A stretch of DNA of 64,000 bases from contig NZ_JARUMJ010000001.1 in assembly GCF_036898465.1 (NCBI RefSeq), forward strand, positions 5,952,001 through 6,016,000. Reading direction: 5' to 3'. How positions within the stretch are numbered: position 1 is the stretch's first letter; each line of letters begins with the position of its first letter. Positions 16,322 through 24,299 of this stretch are shown here, piece by piece. Under the pieces are notes generated by a model. That model searched no databases and was not told the DNA's origin. It saw only the letters and a list, made by a program, of their open reading frames with translations. The translations under genes and the position numbers were made by a program. Source of the stretch: Streptomyces sp. B21-105 (GTDB lineage: Bacteria > Actinomycetota > Actinomycetes > Streptomycetales > Streptomycetaceae).

Positions 16322-18351
16322 GCACCGTGAACCCCTACCCGCACTTGCTGGAACCCCTCGACCTGGGCCACACGATGCTGCGCAACCGCGTCGTCATGGG
16401 GTCGATGCACACCGGCATGGAGGACCGCGCCAGGCATCTGCCCGAACTCGCGGCCTACTTCGCCGAGCGCGCGAAGGGTGGCGTCGCCCTGGCGGTGACC
16501 GGTGGCTATGCACCGAACTGGCACGGCTGGCTGCTCCCGTTCGGAGCGCAGATGACGTCGAGGCGCTCTGCCGACAAGCATCGAATCGTGACCGACGCGG
16601 TGCACGAGCACGACGGCAAGATCGTGATGCAGATCCTCCACGCCGGGCGTTACGCCTACCATCCGTTCAAGCGGGCGGCGTCGGACATCAAATCGCCCAT
16701 CACTCCGTTCCGAGCCCCCAAGGCGATGTCGACCAGGGAAGTCGACCGGACCATCGACGACTTCGCCGCCTCGGCGGTCCTCGCCCGCCGCGCGGGCTAC
16801 GACGGCGTCGAGATCATGGGGTCCGAGGGCTACCTGATCAATCAGATGCTGACCGCGCGCACCAACAACCGCACGGACCGCTGGGGCGGCGGCGCCGCCA
16901 ACCGGATGCGCTTTCCGGTCGAGATCGTCGAGCGAGTCCGCGAGGCTGTCGGCGACGACTTCATCGTGATGTACCGGATGAGCCTGCTCGACCTGGTCGA
17001 CGACGCGCAGAACTGGGAGGAGACCGTCGAGCTGGCCCACAGGATCGAGGCCGCCGGCGTCTCGCTCATCAACACCGGCATCGGCTGGCACGAGGCCCGG
17101 ATACCCACGATCGTGATGTCCGTGCCCCGCGCGGCGTTCGCGTGGGTCACGGCCAAACTCAAGGCCGAGGTCACGGTTCCTGTCGTCGCATCCAACCGGA
17201 TCAACACGCCCGAGGTCGCCGAGAAGATCATCGCCTTGGGCCAGGCCGACATGGTCTCGATGGCCCGGCCGTTGCTGGCCGACCCGTTCTTCGTCCAGAA
17301 GGCAGGCGATGGGCGTGCCGACCAGATCAACACCTGCATTGCCTGCAATCAAGCGTGTCTCGACCACGGTTTCGTCAACAAGCGCGTGAGCTGTCTGGTC
17401 AACCCCCGCGCGGGTCACGAGACCACGCTGGTCCTGTCGCCGACTCGGGCCGTCAAGCGGGTCGCGGTCGTCGGCGCAGGTCCAGCCGGTCTCGCGGCCG
17501 CGGCCGAGTTGTCCGGGCGCGGCCACACCGTCGAGCTCTTCGAAGCGCGCGATGAAATCGGCGGACAGTTCCGACTCGCCATGGAAATACCCGGCAAGGA
17601 GGAGTTCCGCGAGACGATTCGCTACTTCTCGCGCCGGATGAAGATCAACGGGGTGAAAGTCCACCTCGGCGTCCGCGCGAGCGTCGACGACCTGACGGAC
17701 TTCGACGAGATTGTCGTCGCGACGGGCGTCGAGCCGCGCGTGCCGACGATCCCAGGCGTCGACCACCCATCGGTCGTCGGCTACCAGGACGTTCTTCGTG
17801 GCATCGCCACCGTCGGGGAACGGGTCGCGGTGCTGGGTGCAGGCGGCATCGGCTTCGACGTGTCGGAGTTCCTGCTGCACGACGTCGGCGAGTCGGTGCA
17901 GCACTGGAACCAGCGCTGGGGAGTGACAGACCCGTCCCTGGAGCGCGGTGGCCTGACAACGAAGGTCAAGGCGCCGCCCCGCCGACAGGTCACCCTGCTC
18001 CAACGCAAGACAACCGAGCTCGGCAAGACCTTGGGCAAGACGACCGGCTGGGTCCACCGCCAGACACTCAAGGACTCCGGCGTCGAGATGGTCAAGGGTG
18101 TGACCTACGACCGGATCGACGACGACGGCCTGCACATCACGGTCGCCGTCGGCGACGACACCACCGAGTCACGGGTACTCGACGTCGACACGATCATCCT
18201 GTGCACGGGCCAGGAGTCGGTCCGCGATCTGATCGAACCGCTCGAAGCGCTGGGCCGCCCGGTCCACGTCATCGGCGGCGCCGACGTCGCCGCCGAGCTC
18301 GACGCCAAGCGAGCCATCCGGCAGGCCACCGAGCTCGCCGCCCGGCTCTGA
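16318..18351 (+). CDS. NADH:flavin oxidoreductase, 2,4-dienoyl-CoA reductase type
   Basis: A 677-residue two-domain flavoenzyme. Residues 1-335 form an old-yellow-enzyme barrel (FMN), with IMGSEGYLINQMLTARTNNRTD. A [4Fe-4S] motif follows: C340, C343, C347 and C359. The C-terminal half has two Rossmann folds, VAVVGAGPAGLAAAAEL (FAD) and VAVLGAGGIGFDVSEFL (NAD(P)H). This architecture is that of 2,4-dienoyl-CoA reductase FadH and relatives, which reduce conjugated double bonds during breakdown of unsaturated acyl or cyclic compounds. The GTG at 16318 overlaps the preceding stop; GTG 16327 is possible. The acyl-CoA dehydrogenase follows after 101 bases, which points to an acyl-CoA degradation operon. 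Confidence 0.93.
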   Translation: MSTVNPYPHLLEPLDLGHTMLRNRVVMGSMHTGMEDRARHLPELAAYFAERAKGGVALAVTGGYAPNWHGWLLPFGAQMTSRRSADKHRIVTDAVHEHDGKIVMQILHAGRYAYHPFKRAASDIKSPITPFRAPKAMSTREVDRTIDDFAASAVLARRAGYDGVEIMGSEGYLINQMLTARTNNRTDRWGGGAANRMRFPVEIVERVREAVGDDFIVMYRMSLLDLVDDAQNWEETVELAHRIEAAGVSLINTGIGWHEARIPTIVMSVPRAAFAWVTAKLKAEVTVPVVASNRINTPEVAEKIIALGQADMVSMARPLLADPFFVQKAGDGRADQINTCIACNQACLDHGFVNKRVSCLVNPRAGHETTLVLSPTRAVKRVAVVGAGPAGLAAAAELSGRGHTVELFEARDEIGGQFRLAMEIPGKEEFRETIRYFSRRMKINGVKVHLGVRASVDDLTDFDEIVVATGVEPRVPTIPGVDHPSVVGYQDVLRGIATVGERVAVLGAGGIGFDVSEFLLHDVGESVQHWNQRWGVTDPSLERGGLTTKVKAPPRRQVTLLQRKTTELGKTLGKTTGWVHRQTLKDSGVEMVKGVTYDRIDDDGLHITVAVGDDTTESRVLDVDTIILCTGQESVRDLIEPLEALGRPVHVIGGADVAAELDAKRAIRQATELAARL

Positions 18352-18452
18352 CCCCGGCCCGCGGTTCACCACGGTCCCTGAAAAACCTCCCCAACGGGTC
18401 GGCCCTGTGCCGAACCGCCCCTGTCCACGCGTCGAGAACGGTGAGAACCGCC

Positions 18453-20177
18453 ATGAGCTACAACCCACCGATCAACGAGTACGAGTTCTTCCTGCGCCGC
18501 GTCATGAACGGCGCCGAGCACCTGGCGGACGTGACCAACGGCGAATACGACATCGACGACGTCCTGGCCATTCTGCGGCCGGCCGCCGAACTGGCCGCCG
18601 ACGTACTGCAGGACACCAACGTCTCCGGCGACCGGGTCGCAGCGCGCATCGAGAACGGGCAGGTCGTCACCGCACCCGGCATGCGCGAGGCCTACGCGAA
18701 GTTCACCGGGGCGGGCTGGAGCAGCGTAGGTGCACCGGTCCAAGCCGGCGGCGCTCCCCGAATCGTCTCGGCAGCTCTCACCGAACTGTGGAGCGCCGCG
18801 AACCCTGCATTCGCCATGTGCAGCGGACTGAGCCAAGGCGCCGTCGCCGCGATCTCCTGGTCCGGCACACCCGAGCAGAAATCCGTCTACCTCGAGCCGA
18901 TGGTCGAAGGCCGCTGGACCGGCACGATGAACCTGACGGAGCCCCAGGCCGGCTCGGATCTCGCCGCGATCCGCACCCTCGCTCGACCGCAGGACGATCA
19001 GACATGGCGGGTGAGCGGTCAGAAGATCTACGTCTCCTGGGGCGACCACGACCTGACCGAGAACATCGTGCACCTCGTGCTCGCTCGAACGCCGGACGCA
19101 CCGTCAGGGCTACGGGGACTGTCACTGTTCATCGTCCCCAAATTCCTTCCCGACGCCGATGGCCGCCCGGGCCGCGCGAACGGGGTCACCCCCATCGCAC
19201 TCGAGCACAAGATGGGCATCAAAGGCAGCCCGACCTGCGTCCTGCAGTACGAGGACGCAACCGGCTTTCTCCTGGGGGAGCTGAACCAGGGGCTCCCGGC
19301 GATGTTCGTGATGATGAACCTCAGCCGCCTCGGCGCCGGCATCTGGGCCCTCGGCATCGCCGACCGCGCCCACCAGGCGGCTCACCACTACGCCCACGAG
19401 CGTGTCCAGGGCAGGGTCCTGGACGAGCCCGAAGGCACACCCATCGCCCGCCACCCCGACGTAGCGCGCCTGTTGTCCTCGTCGGCCGGCATCATCACCG
19501 CCATGCGTGGGCTGATGCTGCAAACCAGCATCCACCTCGACCGGGCATTCGCCGGCGACGCCGAGAGCTTCGAGCTCACCGACTTCCTCACCCCCGTCGT
19601 GAAGGGCTGGATGACCGAGGAAGCCATCGGGGTCACCTCCGACGCCGTCCAGGTCCATGGCGGCGCCGGCTTCATCGAGGACACCGGCGTCGCCCAGTAC
19701 TACCGCGACGTCCGCATCGCTGCAATCTACGAAGGCACCACCGCGATCCAGGCCAACGACTTCCTCGGCCGCAAGATTCTGCGAGATCGAGCCGGCACCG
19801 CCTCCCGCGTGCTCGACATGATCGAGACCGATGTCCGCCATCTGGCCGAAGCCGAACACCCGGTAGCCGTCGCGACGTCCGAGCGAATGACGCGCTCCCT
19901 CGCCTCGATTCGAGACGTCACCGCCCTTCTGCTGGACCACGCAGCCGCGGGCCGCCGACGTGACGCCTATGCCGGCGGCGTCCCCTATCTCAAGATGTGG
20001 GGCCTGGTCCTCGGAGGCTGGATCCACGTCCGAACGCTCCAGGCCGTCCTCGACACCCGCGACGGCACCTCCGACCAGAGCCACCGCCGGATATCCGAAG
20101 CCAACGCCTACCGCGCTCACCACCTCAGCCGCGTCGCGGCGCACGCGCAGTCCGCGAGCGCAGGAGAAACCGGCTAA
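18453..20177 (+). CDS. Acyl-CoA dehydrogenase, long form with C-terminal extension
   Basis: A 574-residue FAD enzyme catalysing alpha,beta-dehydrogenation of acyl-CoA. It opens with the short N-terminal module of long actinobacterial members (YNPPINEYEFFLRRVM), followed by the FAD-binding MNLTEPQAGSDLAAIRT, the VQVHGGAGFIEDTGVAQYYRD segment and the probable catalytic base in IYEGTTAIQANDFLGRK. The C-terminal 150 residues form the extra helical domain of this subfamily. The ATG at 18453 is chosen over the long open frame upstream because the family begins here. Last gene of the PadR operon. Confidence 0.93.
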   Translation: MSYNPPINEYEFFLRRVMNGAEHLADVTNGEYDIDDVLAILRPAAELAADVLQDTNVSGDRVAARIENGQVVTAPGMREAYAKFTGAGWSSVGAPVQAGGAPRIVSAALTELWSAANPAFAMCSGLSQGAVAAISWSGTPEQKSVYLEPMVEGRWTGTMNLTEPQAGSDLAAIRTLARPQDDQTWRVSGQKIYVSWGDHDLTENIVHLVLARTPDAPSGLRGLSLFIVPKFLPDADGRPGRANGVTPIALEHKMGIKGSPTCVLQYEDATGFLLGELNQGLPAMFVMMNLSRLGAGIWALGIADRAHQAAHHYAHERVQGRVLDEPEGTPIARHPDVARLLSSSAGIITAMRGLMLQTSIHLDRAFAGDAESFELTDFLTPVVKGWMTEEAIGVTSDAVQVHGGAGFIEDTGVAQYYRDVRIAAIYEGTTAIQANDFLGRKILRDRAGTASRVLDMIETDVRHLAEAEHPVAVATSERMTRSLASIRDVTALLLDHAAAGRRRDAYAGGVPYLKMWGLVLGGWIHVRTLQAVLDTRDGTSDQSHRRISEANAYRAHHLSRVAAHAQSASAGETG

Positions 20178-20199
20178 TCGGCTGGGAAGTTTGACGATC

Positions 20200-20430
20200 T
20201 GCTGGCGCAGGCGGATCTCGGAGCGGCTCTGTCCGCGCCCCGACCAGCATGCAGAAGTCGTTCTTGAGGTCGAGGGGGCGCTGGTGAGCGCGTTGCGCGG
20301 TGCGCCCGGCTTCCTGGGCCAGGGCGACGATGGTCAGCGCGCCGTTGGAGCGCTGCACGGTTCCCTGCAGGATGCGGTCCATGGCCGCGCGGATAGGGTC
20401 GCGTTCGTCGGGTGCGGGGCTGATGTGCCG
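20200..20430 (-). pseudogene. Relic of a plasmid/mobile-element-associated small protein
   Basis: On the minus strand the text DPIRAAMDRILQGTVQRSNG followed by ALTIVALAQEAG...QRHLDLKNDF-like residues (here LDLKNDFCMLVGARTE) matches the start of a small putative DNA-binding protein common on Streptomyces plasmids and near insertion sequences. There is no start codon in a sensible place, no C-terminal coiled coil, and the frame ends early. Broken. The rest of the 427-base gap up to 20604 holds the MerR operator at 20470. Confidence 0.5.
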
Positions 20431-20469
20431 CCCGACCGTACCTGGGGTTCGGGGCGGCAGGCCCCCGAC

Positions 20470-20501
20470 TTGCACCTGACGTTGGCGTCAGGTTTTAGCG
20501 T
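20470..20501 (+). promoter_or_regulatory. MerR-type promoter and operator, copy A
   Basis: TTGCAC (20470-20475), a 19-20 base spacer containing the dyad CTGACGTTGGCGTCAGG (20476-20492), then TTTTAGCGT as -10. Over-long spacers around a dyad are the hallmark of MerR-activated promoters. It drives the oxidoreductase at 20604 and recurs, nearly unchanged, at 24036-24066 and in part at 22105. Confidence 0.8.
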
Positions 20502-20603
20502 GGCTGCTGTTGGCGCTCCGCAGCTCGCTGCGGACCTCGCCTCCTTACGTCAACGATCTTCCGCGTCTGCTGTGAGCAGGTGCGACCGACACCTGGAGTA
20601 CTC

Positions 20604-21536
20604 ATGCGCGCAGCTGTCTACCGTTCGCTCGGCGGCCCGGACGTCGTCGAGGTCGCCGAGGTCGACAAGCCCGTTCCGGGCTTGAGCGAGATTCGCATCA
20701 AGGTTCAGGCGGCCGCACTCAATCCGGCCGATGCGGCGGCCTGGGGCGGGGTCTTCCCCGCTCCGCCGGAGGGAGCCGCCTATGGTCTCGGCTGGGATGT
20801 CGCCGGCGTTGTCGACGCCGTCGGCCCGGGTAGCCACTGGACGCCCGGACAGCCCGTCATCGCGTTCAGTCACGGCTTGCCCCTGGGGCTGAACCGGGGG
20901 CAGGCCGAGTACATCGTGGTTCCTTCCCAGGGGATCGCCGCGGCGCCCGCGGGTGTCGACCCCGTCCAGGCCGCCACCATCCCACTCAACGGCCTGACCG
21001 CGGCCCAGTCCGTCGAACTCCTCGGCATCCAGGCGGGCCAGACCGTGCTCATCACCGGCGCCGAGGGGGCGGTCGGCGGCTACGCGGTGCAGCTGGCCAA
21101 GCGCCGGGGAGCGGTGGTCATCGCGACTGACCTCTCGCCCGACGGCGTGTTCGCGACCAGGGTGGCAGGCGCCGATGTGTACGTGGCGGCGTCGCAGACG
21201 CCGGCCGAGGACGTCCGCAAGGTACGTCCCGAAGGGGTCGACGCCGTGCTGGACACCGCCAGGCTGGGTCAAGCAGTCATCGGCGCGGTGGCGGACGGCG
21301 GCAGGTTCGTGACCACACGGCTCGACGCCCTGCCCCAGGCCGAGCGGGACATCCGGGTGCTGCTGACGCAGGTCGGCCCGGACGCAGCGATGCTGACGAC
21401 GCTGTCCGATCTGGCCGCGGCGGGAGACCTGGCGCTGCGCGTGGCCGAGAGCTACCCGCTGCAGGAAGCCGCGCAGGCTCACGCGCGCATGATCAAGGGC
21501 GGACTCCAGGGACGTGTCGTCCTCACCATGGAGTGA
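20604..21536 (+). CDS. NADP-dependent quinone oxidoreductase (zinc-free MDR family)
   Basis: A 310-residue medium-chain reductase of the QOR/zeta-crystallin group. N-terminal GroES-like domain (MRAAVYRSLGGPDVVEVAEVDKP..GLSEIRIKVQAAALNPADAA), then a nucleotide-binding domain with LITGAEGAVGGYAVQLAKRRGA and IATDLSPDG. No catalytic zinc ligands are seen, so it is expected to reduce quinones or enals using NADPH. The ATG at 20604 has CTGGAGTACTC upstream; the 8-residue longer frame is not favoured. Its leader carries a MerR-type operator about 100 bases upstream, and the regulator is encoded convergently just downstream. Confidence 0.92.
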   Translation: MRAAVYRSLGGPDVVEVAEVDKPVPGLSEIRIKVQAAALNPADAAAWGGVFPAPPEGAAYGLGWDVAGVVDAVGPGSHWTPGQPVIAFSHGLPLGLNRGQAEYIVVPSQGIAAAPAGVDPVQAATIPLNGLTAAQSVELLGIQAGQTVLITGAEGAVGGYAVQLAKRRGAVVIATDLSPDGVFATRVAGADVYVAASQTPAEDVRKVRPEGVDAVLDTARLGQAVIGAVADGGRFVTTRLDALPQAERDIRVLLTQVGPDAAMLTTLSDLAAAGDLALRVAESYPLQEAAQAHARMIKGGLQGRVVLTME

Positions 21537-21666
21537 GCACGCAGCGGACGAGGCGCCGGCTCGTACGACCCTGCGGCCACGGCGAGGCCCGTCGCTGAAT
21601 CGGCCTGCCGCACCCTGCTGGTGAGCAGGGCGCGGCAGGCCGATTCGGGCGGTATTGAATACCGAT

Positions 21667-22065
21667 TCAGGCGGTGCCGGCGGCGACGCCGGCGCGTACG
21701 GGGTGGCGGTGATGCGGGTGGCTGGGGTCCGTCGCCACGGCGATGATCTCGTCGAGGCGGGCGCGTACTGCCGTCAGGTCGTTGATCTGGCGGTCGATGC
21801 GGGCCCGTTCGGTGATGAGGCTGTCGGTGAACCCATGGGGCGCGGCGCCTTCGTTCATGCACCGCGGCAGGACCTCGCGGACGAGCCTGCTCGACAGGCC
21901 GGCGGCGTACAGCTGCTGGATCATCCTGACCCGCTCGACCGAGCCGTCCTGGTACTCCCGCTGACCCCCGGCGGTACGCGTGGGGCCGAGCAGCCGCTGC
22001 TCCTCGTAGTAGCGCAGCGCCCGAACGCTCACTCCCGCCTGTTCGGCGACCTCTCCGATCCGCAT
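21667..22065 (-). CDS. MerR family transcriptional regulator of the redox module
   Basis: A 132-residue MerR protein: helix-turn-helix RIGEVAEQAGVSVRALRYYEEQRLLGPTRT..GQREYQ (residues 2-38), then a dimerisation coiled coil (about 80-112) and a short His-rich tail (SHPHHRHP). Short members of this type sense electrophiles, oxidants or metals. The single cysteine (PRCMNEG) is the only visible candidate sensor; the His-rich tail could bind metal. Operators of one sequence lie in front of this gene, of the SDR gene and of the divergent-side quinone reductase, so I infer one small regulon with autoregulation. Confidence 0.93.
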   Translation of the reverse strand: MRIGEVAEQAGVSVRALRYYEEQRLLGPTRTAGGQREYQDGSVERVRMIQQLYAAGLSSRLVREVLPRCMNEGAAPHGFTDSLITERARIDRQINDLTAVRARLDEIIAVATDPSHPHHRHPVRAGVAAGTA

Positions 22066-22104
22066 GGCTGCTCCTTGCTGTTTCGTGTCCCATCAAAGCG
22101 ACAT

Positions 22105-22121
22105 CTGACGTCAGCGTTAGG
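22105..22121 (+). promoter_or_regulatory. MerR operator, copy C (regulator promoter)
   Basis: CTGACGTCAGCGTTAGG differs from copy A at three and from copy B at two of 17 positions, and the following TTTGAGTGTA also resembles TTTTAGCGTG. It lies 40 bases upstream of the regulator's start but points away from it, and lacks the TTGCAC element, which fits autorepression rather than activation. Confidence 0.7.
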
Positions 22122-22165
22122 TTTGAGTGTAACTGATGCCGACGCCCCGAGCCGGGAGGGCAGGG

Positions 22166-23173
22166 TCAGTGGCAGGCCAGGAGGGTGCGCAGGCGGGCGG
22201 TGTGCTCGTCGATGGCGTGGGGGCCGTTGCTGGTGAGCAGGCGGACACCCTCCTCCCAGATGACCTTGACGGCGGCCGGGTTGGTGGTGGTCTGCACCTG
22301 GTAGCCGGCGTCCTTGAGGGCTTCGTCGATGAAGTAGCCCATGCGCACCTTCTTGCCGGGGATTTTGAGGTAGCCGTTGCTGAGGACGAAGAGTTCGGCG
22401 GACTTGGCGACCGTGGTCACGCGCGCGCCCTTGAAGGCGTGCTCGGGGTCGGTGACGACGGTGTCGTCTGGGCTCACCCGGTACTTGGCCGAGGCCATGG
22501 CGATGGGGGCGTGGCAGATCAGCGAGATCAGCACCTGGCTCTCCCGCAGGGTGTGCAGGAGTTCGCCGAGCCAGGGGTTGTCGACGAAGTCGACCATGGG
22601 GGCGTGGCCGCCGGGCATGTGCACGAAGTCGAACGCGCCCAGGTCGAAGGAGTCCTCGGGGTCGCGGTGTCTGTGCACGAGCTGTTCGACGGAGGGGAAG
22701 GTGTGCTCCGGCAGATCCTGCATCGACTTGATCAGCTCGTCACGCAGTACCACGACCTCCTTGTCGCTGCCCGGCAGCGACTCGGAGACGGGCAGGCGGC
22801 CCAGGTAGCGGCAGGAGAGGGCGAGTTCACTGTCCCGGCGGGCGACCAGTTCCGGCCGCTTGGCGCGGAAGGTGTCGACATCGAAGCGGAACGCCTGTGC
22901 CGCGGTGGCCGAGACCATCGCGGCGCCGGACCTGGCGCCGGCGTGCATCGGCAGGCCCAGGCCGTTGATCTCGAGCTGCGGGACGAGTCCGCCGGGGGTG
23001 GCGAAGGTGAACTCGTAGTCGTCGCCGAATTCCTTGAGGACCTGCGCCATCTCGACCAGGTAGAACCCGGTGGATACGCCGGGGTGGCCCGCCGGTTCGG
23101 TGAGCGGCAGGACAGCGGCCGACGGGATGACGATCAGCGCCTTGGGCTTGGGCGAGGGGGTGGGGGTATCCAC
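22166..23173 (-). CDS. DJ-1/PfpI superfamily protein (Hsp31-like)
   Basis: A 335-residue protein of the type-1 glutamine-amidotransferase-like superfamily. The nucleophile elbow is SLICHAPIA with Cys220-His221, and VHMPGGHAPMVDF (about 184-196) provides the acidic/oxyanion region. Its length and the insert between residues 75 and 165 fit Hsp31/HchA-like chaperone-glyoxalase proteins. Expected roles are detoxifying methylglyoxal or protecting proteins under oxidative stress, but the precise activity is unproven. It lies 79 bases downstream of the SDR gene and 100 bases upstream of the MerR gene, all on one strand. Confidence 0.88.
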   Translation of the reverse strand: MDTPTPSPKPKALIVIPSAAVLPLTEPAGHPGVSTGFYLVEMAQVLKEFGDDYEFTFATPGGLVPQLEINGLGLPMHAGARSGAAMVSATAAQAFRFDVDTFRAKRPELVARRDSELALSCRYLGRLPVSESLPGSDKEVVVLRDELIKSMQDLPEHTFPSVEQLVHRHRDPEDSFDLGAFDFVHMPGGHAPMVDFVDNPWLGELLHTLRESQVLISLICHAPIAMASAKYRVSPDDTVVTDPEHAFKGARVTTVAKSAELFVLSNGYLKIPGKKVRMGYFIDEALKDAGYQVQTTTNPAAVKVIWEEGVRLLTSNGPHAIDEHTARLRTLLACH

Positions 23174-23252
23174 GACATTCCTTCTCTCGTTCTGTGGGCG
23201 GGGGGAGGGCGCCCGTTGGTGGCGTCACGCCCCGGGGTGCGCCAGTTGGTGG

Positions 23253-23969
23253 TCAGGCCGTGGTCGTGCTCGGTGTGTAGATCGTGGCGGGGTCGAGGGC
23301 GAGGTTCGCTTTGAACTGAGCGGAGAGCGCGTCGGCCAGGACTTCGGACTGCCCTGCCTCAACTCCGTCGAGCGCGGCCCTGATGACGTCGGCGGGGTCG
23401 TTCAGCTTGAACGGGAACGACAGCCCCCGGGCCAAGTCGGTGTCGGTCGGCCCCAGATACACACCGGTGACCAAGGTGCTCTGCCCGGAGAGTTCGAGGC
23501 GGACACTGTTGGTCAGGCTCCAGGCAGCGGCTTTGGCCGCGTGGTAGGCGCCCCAGTGCTCGGAAGGGAACCAAGAGGCCGCCGACAAGACGTTGACGAT
23601 CGCCCCGCCGCCACCCGCCTTCAGGATCGGAGCGAAGGCCCGGATCATGCGCAACGGCCCGTAAAAGGCGGTGTTCATCTCCAGTTCGATCTGGTCCGCA
23701 TCCCCGTTGACCAGATCGTTCATGGTGTTGATGCCGGCATTGTTCACCAGCAGCGTCACGTCCGTGGCGGCTGCCGCCGCAGCCGCCACGGAGGCCGGGT
23801 CGGTGATGTCGAGCCCGAGCACCTCCGCGCCGGGCAGGTCGACGTTCTCGGGGTTGCGTGCGGTGGCGTACACCTTGGCAGCCCCCCGCTCCAGCAGTTG
23901 TGTGACGAAGTGATGGCCGAGGCCGCGGTTCGCACCGGTGACAAGGGCGACGGAATTGGCGATCTGCAT
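23253..23969 (-). CDS. SDR family oxidoreductase
   Basis: A 238-residue classical short-chain dehydrogenase. NADP-binding TGANRGLGHHF near residue 14, LLVNNAGINTM near 82, the active-site region VLSAASWFPSEHWGAYHAAK with the Y-x3-K pair, and a downstream TGVYLGPTDTDLA. Substrate unknown. Its promoter (copy B at 24036-24066) carries the same TTGCAC/dyad/TAGCGT arrangement as the quinone reductase promoter 3.5 kb away, so both are expected to respond to the MerR regulator. First gene of the operon SDR - DJ-1-like - MerR. Confidence 0.92.
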   Translation of the reverse strand: MQIANSVALVTGANRGLGHHFVTQLLERGAAKVYATARNPENVDLPGAEVLGLDITDPASVAAAAAAATDVTLLVNNAGINTMNDLVNGDADQIELEMNTAFYGPLRMIRAFAPILKAGGGGAIVNVLSAASWFPSEHWGAYHAAKAAAWSLTNSVRLELSGQSTLVTGVYLGPTDTDLARGLSFPFKLNDPADVIRAALDGVEAGQSEVLADALSAQFKANLALDPATIYTPSTTTA

Positions 23970-24035
23970 GTGGGGGAGGTCCTTCGCGTAGGAATGCGTC
24001 GTCAGGGACGCCCGGGTGAGCCCTTACAACGCCTA

Positions 24036-24066
24036 CGCTAAAACCTCACGCTAACGTCAGGTGCAA
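24036..24066 (-). promoter_or_regulatory. MerR-type promoter and operator, copy B
   Basis: On the minus strand: TTGCAC (24066-24061), dyad CTGACGTTAGCGTGAGG (24060-24044), then TTTTAGCGTA. It differs from copy A at two of 17 dyad bases, with identical -35 and nearly identical -10. It lies about 70 bases before the SDR start. Confidence 0.8.
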
Positions 24067-24244
24067 GTCCTCGCGGGGTGAGACTCCGCCGCGACGTCCT
24101 GAGCCCGGCGCCCACGGCGCTCTGAAGAGCCCCAGCTCTGCTGGGGACCCATGACCGCGCGGCCCACCGTGTGCCCATGCACCCGCTTGGGCTGGAGGTG
24201 ATTCGAAGCCGTGACCAGGAGCGACAACCGGCGATGAGTAGATG

Positions 24245-24260
24245 CTAACGTTAATGTTAG
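24245..24260 (+). promoter_or_regulatory. AT-rich near-palindrome before the ATPase gene
   Basis: CTAACGTTAATGTTAG is symmetric at 14 of 16 positions, followed by TAACATCATTG. It is markedly AT-rich for this genome and lies 40 bases before the GTG at 24300, so it is probably a promoter with an operator for an unidentified regulator. Confidence 0.45.
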
Positions 24261-24299
24261 TAACATCATTGTTGGTGTCATGCGTGGAGGTCGGCGGAC

